Source: Nitrososphaeria archaeon
GTDB lineage: Archaea; Thermoproteota; Nitrososphaeria; Nitrososphaerales; JAAOZN01
Direction of reading: 5' to 3'
Assembly (NCBI GenBank): GCA_029775855.1
Contig: JARVJZ010000003.1
Location: forward strand, 124,001-188,000
Length of the DNA stretch: 64,000 bases
The notes below the pieces were generated by a model. That model saw only the letters and a program-made list of their open reading frames with translations, was not told where the DNA came from and did not search any database. Of this stretch, positions 42,249-51,079 are shown in pieces. The position numbers were made by a program, and so were the translations under genes. Each line of letters opens with the position of its first letter. Within the stretch, counting starts at the first letter, position 1.

Positions 42249-43796
42249 ATGATGATCAATCCCTTACTCCAAGCAGTCTTCTTACCTATAATCCTTTCAC
42301 CTATTGTGTATCTAATTGGTAGGCGAATAGGCAGTAAAGTTGGATGGCTCTCGTTTATTGTATTGGCGTATTCAACTCTGCTCATAATCTACGCAGCGTC
42401 AACAAAACCAGATTACTTTGAATTCTACTCTTGGCAACCCTTTGGAGTCTTTGGGTTGAGGCTTGATGGTCTTAGCCTACCCTTCGCAATAACGATATAC
42501 CTTCTTTCAACAGTTTTAGCTGTCTACTCTATACCCTACATGACGCATCGAATCGAAGAGGAGTTTGAAGAGCAACACTTAGTCTACTCAAAACACGGTT
42601 TATACCAAGCACTATACCTCACTTATGCATCAGGCATGTTAGGCACAGTTTTGGCTACTAACCTAATACAGTTCTACATATTCTTCGAGATTATGTTAAT
42701 TCCATCTTACTTTCTTATCGCTGAATTCGGCTATGGTGATAGGGCTAGAATATCACTTATGTACTTTTTATGGACGCATATTGGCGCCCTACTGCTTTTA
42801 GCCGGGATATTGACTACCGTGTTTCTTTCTACACTGTATGGTGGTGTTGTTCTCACCTTCGATATGGTTCACCTCCAACCTTCAGGAGAATTGGTCAAGA
42901 GTTTTGACACTTCTTCTATTCCCATAACCTATATTCAAGCTATAGCGGTTCTCATAACGGTTGGGCTTTTTGTCAAACTTGCCTCATTCGGTTTGCATAT
43001 ATGGCTTCCTTATGCGCACGCTGAAGCGCCTACACCTATAAGCGCTCTGCTTTCACCAGCCATGATCGGTATAGGTGGTTATGCTTATCTTAGGATTCTA
43101 CTCTATCTTCTACCTTTAGCGTATGAATATGTTTTATTCGCTATAAGCATCTGGGGCCTAGTAACCATAATCTACGGCGGGCTTATGGCTTTTATGCAAG
43201 ATGATGTAAAGCGCCTTTTAGCGTACTCGAGTGTAAGCCAGATGGGCTACATAATCTTCGGAATCGCATCAACCTTTTACATAGGTATATCAGGCTCTGT
43301 GCTGCATTATGTGAGCCACGGCACAGGCAAAGCAATCCTCTTTATGGTAGCAGGCGCGATAATTCTTCAAGCACATGGTTTAAGGAGCATAAGCAAGATG
43401 GGTGGTTTAGCTAAGAAGCTTCCTATAACCGCAACAGCCGCCTTAATTGGCTTCCTAACGATAATGGGAATACCACCTACCAACGGCTTTCAATCTGAAT
43501 GGATGATCTTCTACGGCTCATTTGCTGGTGCAATAGAGCGTGGTGACTTCGCTAAAACTATCGTAAGCGGGATAGCGCTTTTCGCTACTCCTCTAACCGC
43601 AGGCTACTCATTATGGTTAATGAAGCGTGTCTTTTTCGGCAAACTTCCAGAGAGTCTCAAAGATGTTAAAGAGGCGCCTCTAACGGTCACTGTTCCGCTA
43701 CTAGTTTTAGCTGTAACTGGGCTGCTTATAGGTGTGTATCCGACTATTTTTACTGAAAGGCTTTTCCCAGCTGTGCAGATGCTTCTAGGAGGTTGA
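42249..43796 (+). CDS. nuoM: Antiporter-like complex I subunit, NuoM family (first copy)
   Basis: Proton-pumping-type subunit of 515 residues with about 14 helices. The TM5 glutamate is Glu147 in FFEIMLIPSYF and the TM7 lysine is Lys243 in FVKLASFGLHIWLP. At the TM8 position where NuoM normally has lysine (LLLKMGGYG in the second copy) this protein reads AMIGIGGYA, with Gly274 in place of lysine. Its N-terminal helices and the AEAPTPISALLSPAM segment are like those of the NuoM/MrpD group. ATG 42249. A second, canonical NuoM is encoded after nuoL. Confidence 0.88.
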   Translation: MMINPLLQAVFLPIILSPIVYLIGRRIGSKVGWLSFIVLAYSTLLIIYAASTKPDYFEFYSWQPFGVFGLRLDGLSLPFAITIYLLSTVLAVYSIPYMTHRIEEEFEEQHLVYSKHGLYQALYLTYASGMLGTVLATNLIQFYIFFEIMLIPSYFLIAEFGYGDRARISLMYFLWTHIGALLLLAGILTTVFLSTLYGGVVLTFDMVHLQPSGELVKSFDTSSIPITYIQAIAVLITVGLFVKLASFGLHIWLPYAHAEAPTPISALLSPAMIGIGGYAYLRILLYLLPLAYEYVLFAISIWGLVTIIYGGLMAFMQDDVKRLLAYSSVSQMGYIIFGIASTFYIGISGSVLHYVSHGTGKAILFMVAGAIILQAHGLRSISKMGGLAKKLPITATAALIGFLTIMGIPPTNGFQSEWMIFYGSFAGAIERGDFAKTIVSGIALFATPLTAGYSLWLMKRVFFGKLPESLKDVKEAPLTVTVPLLVLAVTGLLIGVYPTIFTERLFPAVQMLLGG

Positions 43797-45935
43797 TTGT
43801 TCTTGAATGAAGCGCTACCTTGGCTCGTCTGGCTTCTACCCATAATAGGCGCATTACTCACACCAATCTTCGCAAAGATAGGGGACAAAGTAAGAGACTA
43901 CCTTGCGGTATTATTCTCACTGGCTTCAGCGGTTTCAGCAGCCCTTCTGCTACTATCAAACGAAGTTATACATAGCACCGTAGAATGGATACCCTCAATA
44001 GGTCTTCAAGCCGGTGTATTAGCAGATCAACTCAGCATAATAATGGCTAACATAGTCGCTTGGATCAGTTTCCTAATCATGGTATACAGCCTAGGATACA
44101 TGAAAGGTGAACCGAACCTAACAAGATACTGGTTCTTCATGAACTTCTTCATAGGTAACATGCAGCTCATCGTATTATCAGACAACCTACTTCAACTATT
44201 CTTCGGCTGGGAAGGTGTCGGTCTATGCTCCTATGCTCTAATAGGTTTCTGGCATACCGATGAAAAGAAGTATTGGGTTGGAACACCAGTCGAAGAAGGA
44301 GGAAGAAGGGCTTGGGGGCGTGAACAAGCCTATTCACCTAGCCACGCTGGAATGAAGGCCTTCATAACAACTAGAGTTGGAGACTCAGCATTCCTCATAG
44401 GGCTACTAATACTCTACACCCACTCAAAGACCTTCAGCTTCACACAACTAGCTGAACACACAGAGTGGGCAAGCAGCCTCGCATCAGCCGGACTACTAAT
44501 CCCAGTAACAATATTGATCTTCGGCGGAGCCATCGGTAAATCAGCACAGTTTCCGCTGCAAGAATGGCTTCCAGACGCCATGGCTGGCCCAACAGCGGTT
44601 TCAGCACTAATACACGCAGCTACTATGGTGAAGGCTGGCGTCTTTCTAGTGGCGAGAATTGGCCCCATCTTTTACACAGCGGCTCAAGCGGTTAATGCGG
44701 CGCCGTTGTTCTTTGAGGCTGTCGCTTGGGTTGGTGCGTTCACCGCCTTTTTAGCTGCTACGCAAGCTGTTGTTGGCAGAGAGATAAAGAAGGTGTTAGC
44801 GTACTCGACTGTCTCACAGATAGGGTATATGATGCTCGCGTTAGGAGCAGCTGGCTTAGTTGCTGAGGAGACCGCGTTTGCTAGCGGTTTCACAGCAGGT
44901 TTCTTCCATCTGATGAGCCACGCTGTGTTTAAGGCTTCTCTATTCATGGCTGCTGGTGCGCTTATACACGCTTGTGGAAGCAAGTACCTTTCTGACATGG
45001 GTGGGTTAAGAAAGGTTATGCCTATAACCTTCTTCTCTATGCTCTTGGCTTCGGCTTCTCTCGCTGGTGTGCCTCCATTAAGCGGCTTTTGGAGTAAAGA
45101 CGCGGTTTTGGCTTCGGTGCTTGAAGCCCATACCCCATATGCTCCTATCTTGTTCGCTTTGTCTGTTGCTACAGCTATGCTCACAGTCTTCTACACCTTT
45201 AGGATGCTTGGCTTGGTCTTCTTTGGGGAGAAGGGTAAGCTTGGATTAGAGCATAAGCACGGTTTACACGAGGAAGCTGAGCATCACCTTGGAGAAGCCC
45301 CGAAGGTTATGTGGCTGCCCTACACCATTCTAGCCGTTGCCTCCTTGGTCATCGGTTTAGCGGGTCCTTTTGTTGAAACATCCCTCCATAACTCACTTGA
45401 GCACTACTTGCACGAATATGGATTTGAAGCTGCCCATAAAGGTTTTGAGCTTAACCTCGCAGCAGTAGGCGGATCCTTAGCAGCGTTGGCTGTAGGTCTT
45501 CCCTTAAGCTACTCCATCTACATAGCTAGGCGTTTAGACGCTGCTAAGATTGTAAATTCAAGTAAACTTCTTAGAGCAATATACATCTTCTTGGAGAATA
45601 GATGGTATCTTAACACACTATACTATGCGATCTTCGTGGATGGTTTGCTTAGCTTCGCACGGATTATATGGCGGGGATTAGAGGTATCTGTGATAGACCG
45701 ATTGGGTGATGCGACTGCCTCAGCATCAATCATCTTCTCAAAGGCTGGAAACTGGTTTGACAGATACATTGTAGACGGCTTCATAAACGGCTTAGCCTAC
45801 ATTAATGTGCGCTTCTCTAGACTCGCTAGAATTCTCCAGACAGGCGTATCACAAAATTATCTCCTCGTTTTTGCGGTAGGTGTCATTGTGGTGCTGATAA
45901 TCTTGGTTCTAAACCCTTCACTACTTTTGAGGTGA
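43797..45935 (+). CDS. nuoL: Complex I subunit NuoL
   Basis: Distal antiporter-like subunit with the long lateral helix. Length 712. Visible: GWEGVGLCSYALIGFW near residue 137 (TM5 glutamate), IGKSAQFPLQEWLPDAMAGP near 245 (TM7 lysine), HAATMVKAGVFLVAR near 275 (TM8 lysine), and the extended C-terminal part (about 540-712) that forms the traverse helix, ending in a membrane anchor. TTG 43797 follows GGAGG; TTG 43803 is an alternative. Coding-strand composition changes abruptly near 44640. Confidence 0.94.
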   Translation: MFLNEALPWLVWLLPIIGALLTPIFAKIGDKVRDYLAVLFSLASAVSAALLLLSNEVIHSTVEWIPSIGLQAGVLADQLSIIMANIVAWISFLIMVYSLGYMKGEPNLTRYWFFMNFFIGNMQLIVLSDNLLQLFFGWEGVGLCSYALIGFWHTDEKKYWVGTPVEEGGRRAWGREQAYSPSHAGMKAFITTRVGDSAFLIGLLILYTHSKTFSFTQLAEHTEWASSLASAGLLIPVTILIFGGAIGKSAQFPLQEWLPDAMAGPTAVSALIHAATMVKAGVFLVARIGPIFYTAAQAVNAAPLFFEAVAWVGAFTAFLAATQAVVGREIKKVLAYSTVSQIGYMMLALGAAGLVAEETAFASGFTAGFFHLMSHAVFKASLFMAAGALIHACGSKYLSDMGGLRKVMPITFFSMLLASASLAGVPPLSGFWSKDAVLASVLEAHTPYAPILFALSVATAMLTVFYTFRMLGLVFFGEKGKLGLEHKHGLHEEAEHHLGEAPKVMWLPYTILAVASLVIGLAGPFVETSLHNSLEHYLHEYGFEAAHKGFELNLAAVGGSLAALAVGLPLSYSIYIARRLDAAKIVNSSKLLRAIYIFLENRWYLNTLYYAIFVDGLLSFARIIWRGLEVSVIDRLGDATASASIIFSKAGNWFDRYIVDGFINGLAYINVRFSRLARILQTGVSQNYLLVFAVGVIVVLIILVLNPSLLLR

Positions 45936-45941
45936 ACAAAG

Positions 45942-47438
45942 TTGGATACACCAATACTCAGCTTGCTTATCTTCATACCAATCGTGGGAGCCGTAGTTGT
46001 ATATCTCTTAGGGAGGCTTAGAGAAAGACTCTGTGAAGTAGCTTCACTTACGCTTACGGTTGTGGTTCTTGCACTATCACTCTACTTATACAGCTCCATC
46101 TTTACCTCAAACCAAGGCGCCTCATTCACCTTCATTGAAGGCCCATATCATTGGTTAGGCGGCTTCGGGGTGGACTACTACCTCGGTGTGGACGGTTTAA
46201 GTGCCTCTCTCATACTGATCTCAGCCTTCCTATCGGTCCTTGTAGTCCTAGGCTCATGGGACCTTATTACAGAGAAGAAGCCGATCTACTACTTCCTCAT
46301 ACTCTTATTCGAAGGCAGTATTATTGGTGTGTTCTGCTCACTTAACCTCATACTCTTCTATGTCTTCTGGGAGATCGTCTTGATCCCCATGTTCTTCTTC
46401 ATCGGAGTCTGGGGTGGACCTAGACGCAAATACGCTGCAATGAAGTTCTTAATCTTCACATATGTTGGTAGTGTTATTATGCTCCTAGGCTTTATCCTCA
46501 TATACCTATTTACCGCGCCAAACACATTCAACATACCTGAGCTGGTTGGTAAGATCCCCTTCTGGGTTCAACTCTTAGCAACAGTCGCCACATTTGTAGG
46601 CTTTGGGGTTAAGCTGCCTGTTGTGCCTTTCCACACTTGGCTTCCAGATGCGCACGTCGAAGCACCAGCGCCGATAAGCGTTTTCTTAGCCGGTCTTCTT
46701 CTGAAGATGGGTGGGTATGGTTTCATAAGGGTAAACTTAGGTCTATTGGCAGACGCTTCACGCCAGTATGCTTGGGTCTTCATAATATTCGGTATCCTAA
46801 CTATGTTCTACGGTGCGCTCGTAGCCATGATTCAAAGAGATCTAAAGAGGATGATAGCTTTAACGAGCATAAACCATATGGGTTTCGTCCTCTTAGGTAG
46901 CTTCGCGGGGATATCAGCTTCAACAGCGCAAGGTGCTATCTACGGGATCTCTGGGGCGATATTCCAGATGTTCAACCACGCAGCCGCTATAGGAATCCTC
47001 TTTATGCTCTCAGGATACATACACGAGCAAGCGGGGACAAGAAACATCGATGAGTTAAAGGGTCTGCGGAGCGGTATGCCTAAGACAGCTCTAACCTTAA
47101 TCTTAGGCTCTCTGGCTGGTATGAGTGTGCCGATGTATAGCAGTTTCCTCAGCGAGTGGATGGTGATTCTAAGCGCCATTTCGGTCAACACTTGGTACGC
47201 TTTGGCGGTCTTAATACCTCTGCTTACTGTAGCATACTTTCTATGGATGATAAAGAGGACGGTTCTTAGCCCTCTTCCTCAGCATACACATTATCACGAT
47301 CTACCTAATAGAGCAATGTTCGCGCTCCTACTCTACTTGGTCCCATTATTCCTACTTTTGGTCTTTCCATCTCTCATACTTGGGGTTGTAGACCCGCTTT
47401 CATCAGCGCTCTTTCAAGCCGTAGGTGGTGGTGGATGA
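45942..47438 (+). CDS. nuoM: Complex I subunit NuoM (second copy, canonical)
   Basis: Antiporter-like subunit of 498 residues. The pumping residues are in place: VFWEIVLIPMFFFIGVWGG (TM5 glutamate near 145), VKLPVVPFHTWLPDAH (TM7 lysine near 225), and GLLLKMGGYGFIRV (TM8 lysine near 256). It is more standard than the NuoM-family gene before nuoL. TTG start 45942, six bases after the nuoL stop; nuoN overlaps its end by 4 bases. Confidence 0.94.
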   Translation: MDTPILSLLIFIPIVGAVVVYLLGRLRERLCEVASLTLTVVVLALSLYLYSSIFTSNQGASFTFIEGPYHWLGGFGVDYYLGVDGLSASLILISAFLSVLVVLGSWDLITEKKPIYYFLILLFEGSIIGVFCSLNLILFYVFWEIVLIPMFFFIGVWGGPRRKYAAMKFLIFTYVGSVIMLLGFILIYLFTAPNTFNIPELVGKIPFWVQLLATVATFVGFGVKLPVVPFHTWLPDAHVEAPAPISVFLAGLLLKMGGYGFIRVNLGLLADASRQYAWVFIIFGILTMFYGALVAMIQRDLKRMIALTSINHMGFVLLGSFAGISASTAQGAIYGISGAIFQMFNHAAAIGILFMLSGYIHEQAGTRNIDELKGLRSGMPKTALTLILGSLAGMSVPMYSSFLSEWMVILSAISVNTWYALAVLIPLLTVAYFLWMIKRTVLSPLPQHTHYHDLPNRAMFALLLYLVPLFLLLVFPSLILGVVDPLSSALFQAVGGGG

Positions 47439-48892
47439 GCACAGTCTTCTACTACGCAGCCATCTTTACAGTAAGCAGCATGCTTGTCTCAATGTTAAGC
47501 CTATCTAGGAGTTCTTCGGTGCGGCAGAGCATCCCCTTCTTTGTCTCTTTGGCGGCTCTGCTACTTTCACTTACTTTAACTCTATTCAAGATGTTAAACT
47601 ACTTGTCTGCACCCTCACCGATCTACACAAATCTTTTCCACGAAGACTTCTTGGCATACTTCTTCGCCTTAACTGTGCTGCTAGTCTCTCTGTTTGTCGT
47701 TCTTTCGTCGAGAAACTATATGTGGGGTGAAAGAAATCTTGCTGTCTACTTCTCTCTCCTCCTCTTTTCTACTCTCGGTATGGTTCTCCTCTCGTTCGCA
47801 GCTGATCTGCTTATGATAGTGGTTGCTTGGGAGCTTATGAGTATACCAACCTATGTGCTCGCTGGGCTAAGGAAGAGTGACCCATTCTCAAACGAAGCGT
47901 CTGTAAAATACTTCCTGCTTGGCGCCTTCTCTTCCGGCATACTCCTCTACGCAATCTCACTCACCTACGGTTTAACGGGCACAACCAACCTAAACGCTGT
48001 ACTACAAAACCTACAACAATTACCTAACCCGCTAGATCCAATAGCCATACTTATGTTAGCGCTCTACATTGCTGGATTCGGATTAAAGATGTCAGTAGTT
48101 CCATTTCATATGTGGATACCAGATGCATATGAAGGCGCACCGACAACGATTAGCGCCTTCCTTTCAGCTGGAACAAAGAAAGCGGGTTTCGTCGTAGCCA
48201 TAAGGGTCTTTGTAGTAGCACTCCCCTTCTTAAGCGTAAACTGGACAACAGCCTTCGCCATACTTGCATTAGCCACTATGACTTTAGGAAATATAGCAGC
48301 CCTCACACAAAGATCAGTAAGCAGAATGCTCGCATACTCAAGCATAGCCCAAGCAGGCTACCTCCTGATAGGATTCGCTGTAGCATCAGGCCCCGCTAAG
48401 ACGCTAGGTCTTATCGGCGTCTTGTTCCATGTGTTTAATCATGCGGTTATGCAGTCAGCAGCCTTTTTGGCTGTTGCTGCGGTAGATCGGGCTATTGGTA
48501 AGGTTGGTTTAGACTCTTTTGCTTCGCTTTGGCGTCGGATGCCTATAACGGCTCTCTCACTGGCTGTTGCTCTGCTAGCGTTGGCTGGAATACCGCCTTT
48601 GAATGGGTTCTGGAGTAAACTTGTGCTCTTTACAGCAGCTATCCAAGGCGATATGGCTTGGCTAGCTGTTGCGGCTGTGCTGAACAGTGCGCTTTCACTT
48701 GGCTACTATGCTTGGGTCATTAAGCGGATGTATATCGATGAGCCTACTGGTCTTGGAGCGCAAAGTAAGATTAGAGAACCTACATTAATATCTGCTGTTC
48801 TTCTAATCGCCACTGCTATAACAATAGTTGTAGGTATTTACCCTTCGTTGATCTATGATCTTGCCAAAGCTGCTGTGTTAGCATATCAGTGA
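47435..48892 (+). CDS. nuoN: Complex I subunit NuoN
   Basis: Third type of antiporter-like subunit, 485 residues, about 14 helices. AWELMSIPTYVLAGLRK (near residue 132) gives the TM5 glutamate, GFGLKMSVVPFHMWIPDAYEG the TM7 lysine (near 214), and SAGTKKAGFVVAIRV the TM8 lysine pair (near 247). Last gene of the operon; the convergent prenyl synthase ends 3 bases beyond its stop. Composition of the coding strand switches near 48395. Confidence 0.94.
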   Translation: MSTVFYYAAIFTVSSMLVSMLSLSRSSSVRQSIPFFVSLAALLLSLTLTLFKMLNYLSAPSPIYTNLFHEDFLAYFFALTVLLVSLFVVLSSRNYMWGERNLAVYFSLLLFSTLGMVLLSFAADLLMIVVAWELMSIPTYVLAGLRKSDPFSNEASVKYFLLGAFSSGILLYAISLTYGLTGTTNLNAVLQNLQQLPNPLDPIAILMLALYIAGFGLKMSVVPFHMWIPDAYEGAPTTISAFLSAGTKKAGFVVAIRVFVVALPFLSVNWTTAFAILALATMTLGNIAALTQRSVSRMLAYSSIAQAGYLLIGFAVASGPAKTLGLIGVLFHVFNHAVMQSAAFLAVAAVDRAIGKVGLDSFASLWRRMPITALSLAVALLALAGIPPLNGFWSKLVLFTAAIQGDMAWLAVAAVLNSALSLGYYAWVIKRMYIDEPTGLGAQSKIREPTLISAVLLIATAITIVVGIYPSLIYDLAKAAVLAYQ

Positions 48893-48895
48893 ATC

Positions 48896-49741
48896 TTAAC
48901 TTAATCGGTTAACCGCGAACTCAGCTATCTCGCATAAGATCTGCTTCGCTTCTGAATCAGGCAGATCACTGAGACTCATTTTGGCTTCTAAAGCATATTT
49001 TACAGCGATTTCCGCTAGCTTCTTCTTTGGGTCACCTTCTTTAAACTTTATTCGTCTTGCTATTTTAGAGCCATCGTTCCAGTCTAAGATGTCATCTTGA
49101 ATCTGGTAGGCTATTCCTATGTTATATCCGTATTTCGATAACGCTTCAACTGTCTTCTCATGCGCTGTAGCGAGTTTTGCTCCTATGGTTGATGCTGTTT
49201 GGAAGAGGCTTGCGGTCTTCTTCTCTATTATTAGAATGTATTTGTCAAGGGGTACTTCGCGGTCCTCAGCTTCGGCTTTCATTTCGATTATTTCGCCTTC
49301 ACACATTTGCAGCGCTGCTTTAGAGAGGTCTTCACCCACTACCTTTTTTGACTTCGACATTATATCTAATATTATTCCAAATACGAAGTCTGCTGTAAGT
49401 AGGGCTGCGTTAAAACCATACTCTAGGTGGAAAACTGGTCTGTTTCTCCTTACAGTTTCGTCATCGATGATGTCGTCGTGTATTATTGACTCTGTATGTA
49501 AGAGTTCTACTGCCACAGCTTCTCTTAGCGCGTCTTCCTCTCTCCCCCCAGCAGCCTTAGTGGATAGAAGTAGTATTATGGGTCTTATTCGCTTCCCGCC
49601 TTCTAACGCATACTTCAAAGGCTTATAGAAGTTTGAATCTGAGTATCTTAGAAGCTCAGCATCGATAGCCTCATCGATCATCTTAGCATAAACAGATATC
49701 TTGTTTAGTAAGTCTACTGCTGTTTTGTTGACGCTTTGCAT
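48896..49741 (-). CDS. Polyprenyl diphosphate synthase (probably geranylgeranyl diphosphate synthase)
   Basis: Makes the C20 or longer isoprenoid chain for archaeal lipids. The first aspartate-rich motif is IIHDDIIDDETVRRNRP (near residue 88) and the second is YQIQDDILDWNDG (near 215). GGKRIRPIILLLS near 49 is the substrate-binding KxRP segment. Length 281 is short for the family but all helices are covered. ATG 49741. It precedes a small unknown gene's end by 9 bases and is convergent with nuoN. Chain length cannot be read with certainty. Confidence 0.9.
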   Translation of the reverse strand: MQSVNKTAVDLLNKISVYAKMIDEAIDAELLRYSDSNFYKPLKYALEGGKRIRPIILLLSTKAAGGREEDALREAVAVELLHTESIIHDDIIDDETVRRNRPVFHLEYGFNAALLTADFVFGIILDIMSKSKKVVGEDLSKAALQMCEGEIIEMKAEAEDREVPLDKYILIIEKKTASLFQTASTIGAKLATAHEKTVEALSKYGYNIGIAYQIQDDILDWNDGSKIARRIKFKEGDPKKKLAEIAVKYALEAKMSLSDLPDSEAKQILCEIAEFAVNRLS

Positions 49742-49749
49742 TTTTCGCC

Positions 49750-50082
49750 TTACCTACCATCAGAAGATATCCTTTTTATTCTTGCTTCTCTTAAGAGCCA
49801 TCGCGGTTTAAGCCACCGCTCTTCAACACCATCCTTTGTTTCCACAACTATCTCGTCTTCGTCCTCCATCAGCACCTTTTTAATAGGGTGCTTAAGTCTA
49901 TGAGCGAAGTATTCTTTGTCAGTTATAGCTCTAGATACACTCTTCTTCTTTTCTATCTTCCCGAACCACTGTATATTTCCGCTGTCAAATGAGAGGTAGA
50001 GCCTAGCATACCCCATTTCAGCATAAACCCTAAGATAGCTTAACTTATGGGGAAGCGCGTGATCCAAGACTATCTTGAACAT
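49750..50082 (-). CDS. Conserved-looking small protein, function unknown
   Basis: A 110-residue soluble protein, rich in charged residues, that I do not recognise. The first half reads as alternating strands (LRVYAEMGYARLYLSFDSG), the second half is basic and acidic with EDEDEIVVETKDGVEERW and a C-terminal helix RWLLREARIKRI. No cysteine, no catalytic motif, no signal. It lies 9 bases before the prenyl synthase gene on the same strand, so the two are likely co-transcribed, and is divergent from the DUF998 gene. Its length, start (ATG 50082) and position argue for a real gene. Confidence 0.65.
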   Translation of the reverse strand: MFKIVLDHALPHKLSYLRVYAEMGYARLYLSFDSGNIQWFGKIEKKKSVSRAITDKEYFAHRLKHPIKKVLMEDEDEIVVETKDGVEERWLKPRWLLREARIKRISSDGR

Positions 50083-50145
50083 TTCTCCTAATACAACAAG
50101 CGCGACATATTGATATATAGATTTTGCAGATATAGGAGAGCTACA

Positions 50146-50706
50146 ATGGGCAGAAAAAAATTGGTTAGAGCTGCTGGGTTATGCGGCATACTCGGTGTAG
50201 CTATAGTATACCCTCTTATACTGCTAGCAATATTCTACTACCCTAGCTTTAGCTGGTTCAATAATGCGCTCAGCGACCTAGGTGTAGGTGTCTCAGCACC
50301 CATCTTTAACACAGCACTACTTATAGGCGGCGCATTGCTTCTCATCTTCTCACTCGGATTACTAAACTACACCTCAGGATATATAGCAAAACTAGGTTCC
50401 CTTCTCCTAATCGCTGCATCTATATTTCTCGCAGCTATAGGGTTGTTCCCCGAAAACTATGGTAAACTACACTTTTACGTTTCAGTTGCTTTCTTTGTGT
50501 TAATCGTGTTTTCTTTGCTGACTCTAGGTTTGTCTCTCATACTACAATCATCAAGAGCATCAGGCTTCCTAACGGTAGTTGGCGCTATCATCGCAGCCTT
50601 GATATGGATATTCCCTTGGACTGGTGTTGCTATCCCTGAAACCATCGCTTCAATAATACTTTCGGCGCGTGTGGTATCCTTTGCCTATAAGATGCTGGTT
50701 AAATGA
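50146..50706 (+). CDS. DUF998 family membrane protein
   Basis: A 186-residue membrane protein with six predicted helices. The DUF998 signatures are the NNALSDLGVG segment after the first helix (about residue 44), AAIGLFPENYGKLHF near 106, and FPWTGVAIPE near 158. The family has no assigned role; members are seven- or six-helix proteins of archaeal membranes. ATG 50146 is preferred because a gatatatag box (about 50111-50120) would start transcription near 50141, and TAGGAGAG precedes it; the longer frame from 50110 lies at the promoter. Confidence 0.8.
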   Translation: MGRKKLVRAAGLCGILGVAIVYPLILLAIFYYPSFSWFNNALSDLGVGVSAPIFNTALLIGGALLLIFSLGLLNYTSGYIAKLGSLLLIAASIFLAAIGLFPENYGKLHFYVSVAFFVLIVFSLLTLGLSLILQSSRASGFLTVVGAIIAALIWIFPWTGVAIPETIASIILSARVVSFAYKMLVK

Positions 50707-50714
50707 TAGATTTG

Positions 50715-51014
50715 CTACACTATGTCGCCTTCTAGCTTCCTAGCAAGCTTACCCTTCAACTTTATATTGAGGTTAAAGTCTTCAGGCTTCACCACGTCAG
50801 ATGTTATTCTTTTTATCACCAGACCGCATCTGTTATCTGGCAGAAGCTTGTTCCTTACGCACTGAGCATATGAGCAAGAAGGGCCTACACATACATCATT
50901 CAACCAGCTGCACCAAATCGTATGCCCACGTATTAACATAGCTCTCTTAGCGCATTTGAAGGATATGCATCTTGGCCAGCATCTACCATTGCTGTCGGGT
51001 CCCTCATGGGGCAA
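50715..51014 (-). CDS. Small protein with eight cysteines, function unknown
   Basis: A 99-residue protein not assigned to a family. Eight cysteines fall in the first two thirds: positions 12, 16, 21, 35, 42, 47, 52 and 63. The first half therefore could bind two Fe-S clusters or several zinc ions. The C-terminal third is basic and cysteine-free. No signal peptide, so it is probably cytosolic. TTG 51014 is the start; it has no close partner gene on the same strand (glutamate dehydrogenase ends 65 bases upstream). It ends 8 bases from the convergent DUF998 gene. Confidence 0.65.
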   Translation of the reverse strand: MPHEGPDSNGRCWPRCISFKCAKRAMLIRGHTIWCSWLNDVCVGPSCSYAQCVRNKLLPDNRCGLVIKRITSDVVKPEDFNLNIKLKGKLARKLEGDIV

Positions 51015-51079
51015 TCCTTAACAACCCTTCGTCACATAACCTTTTGAAGCTCAACAATATATTTTTTATTAGTCTGTGC

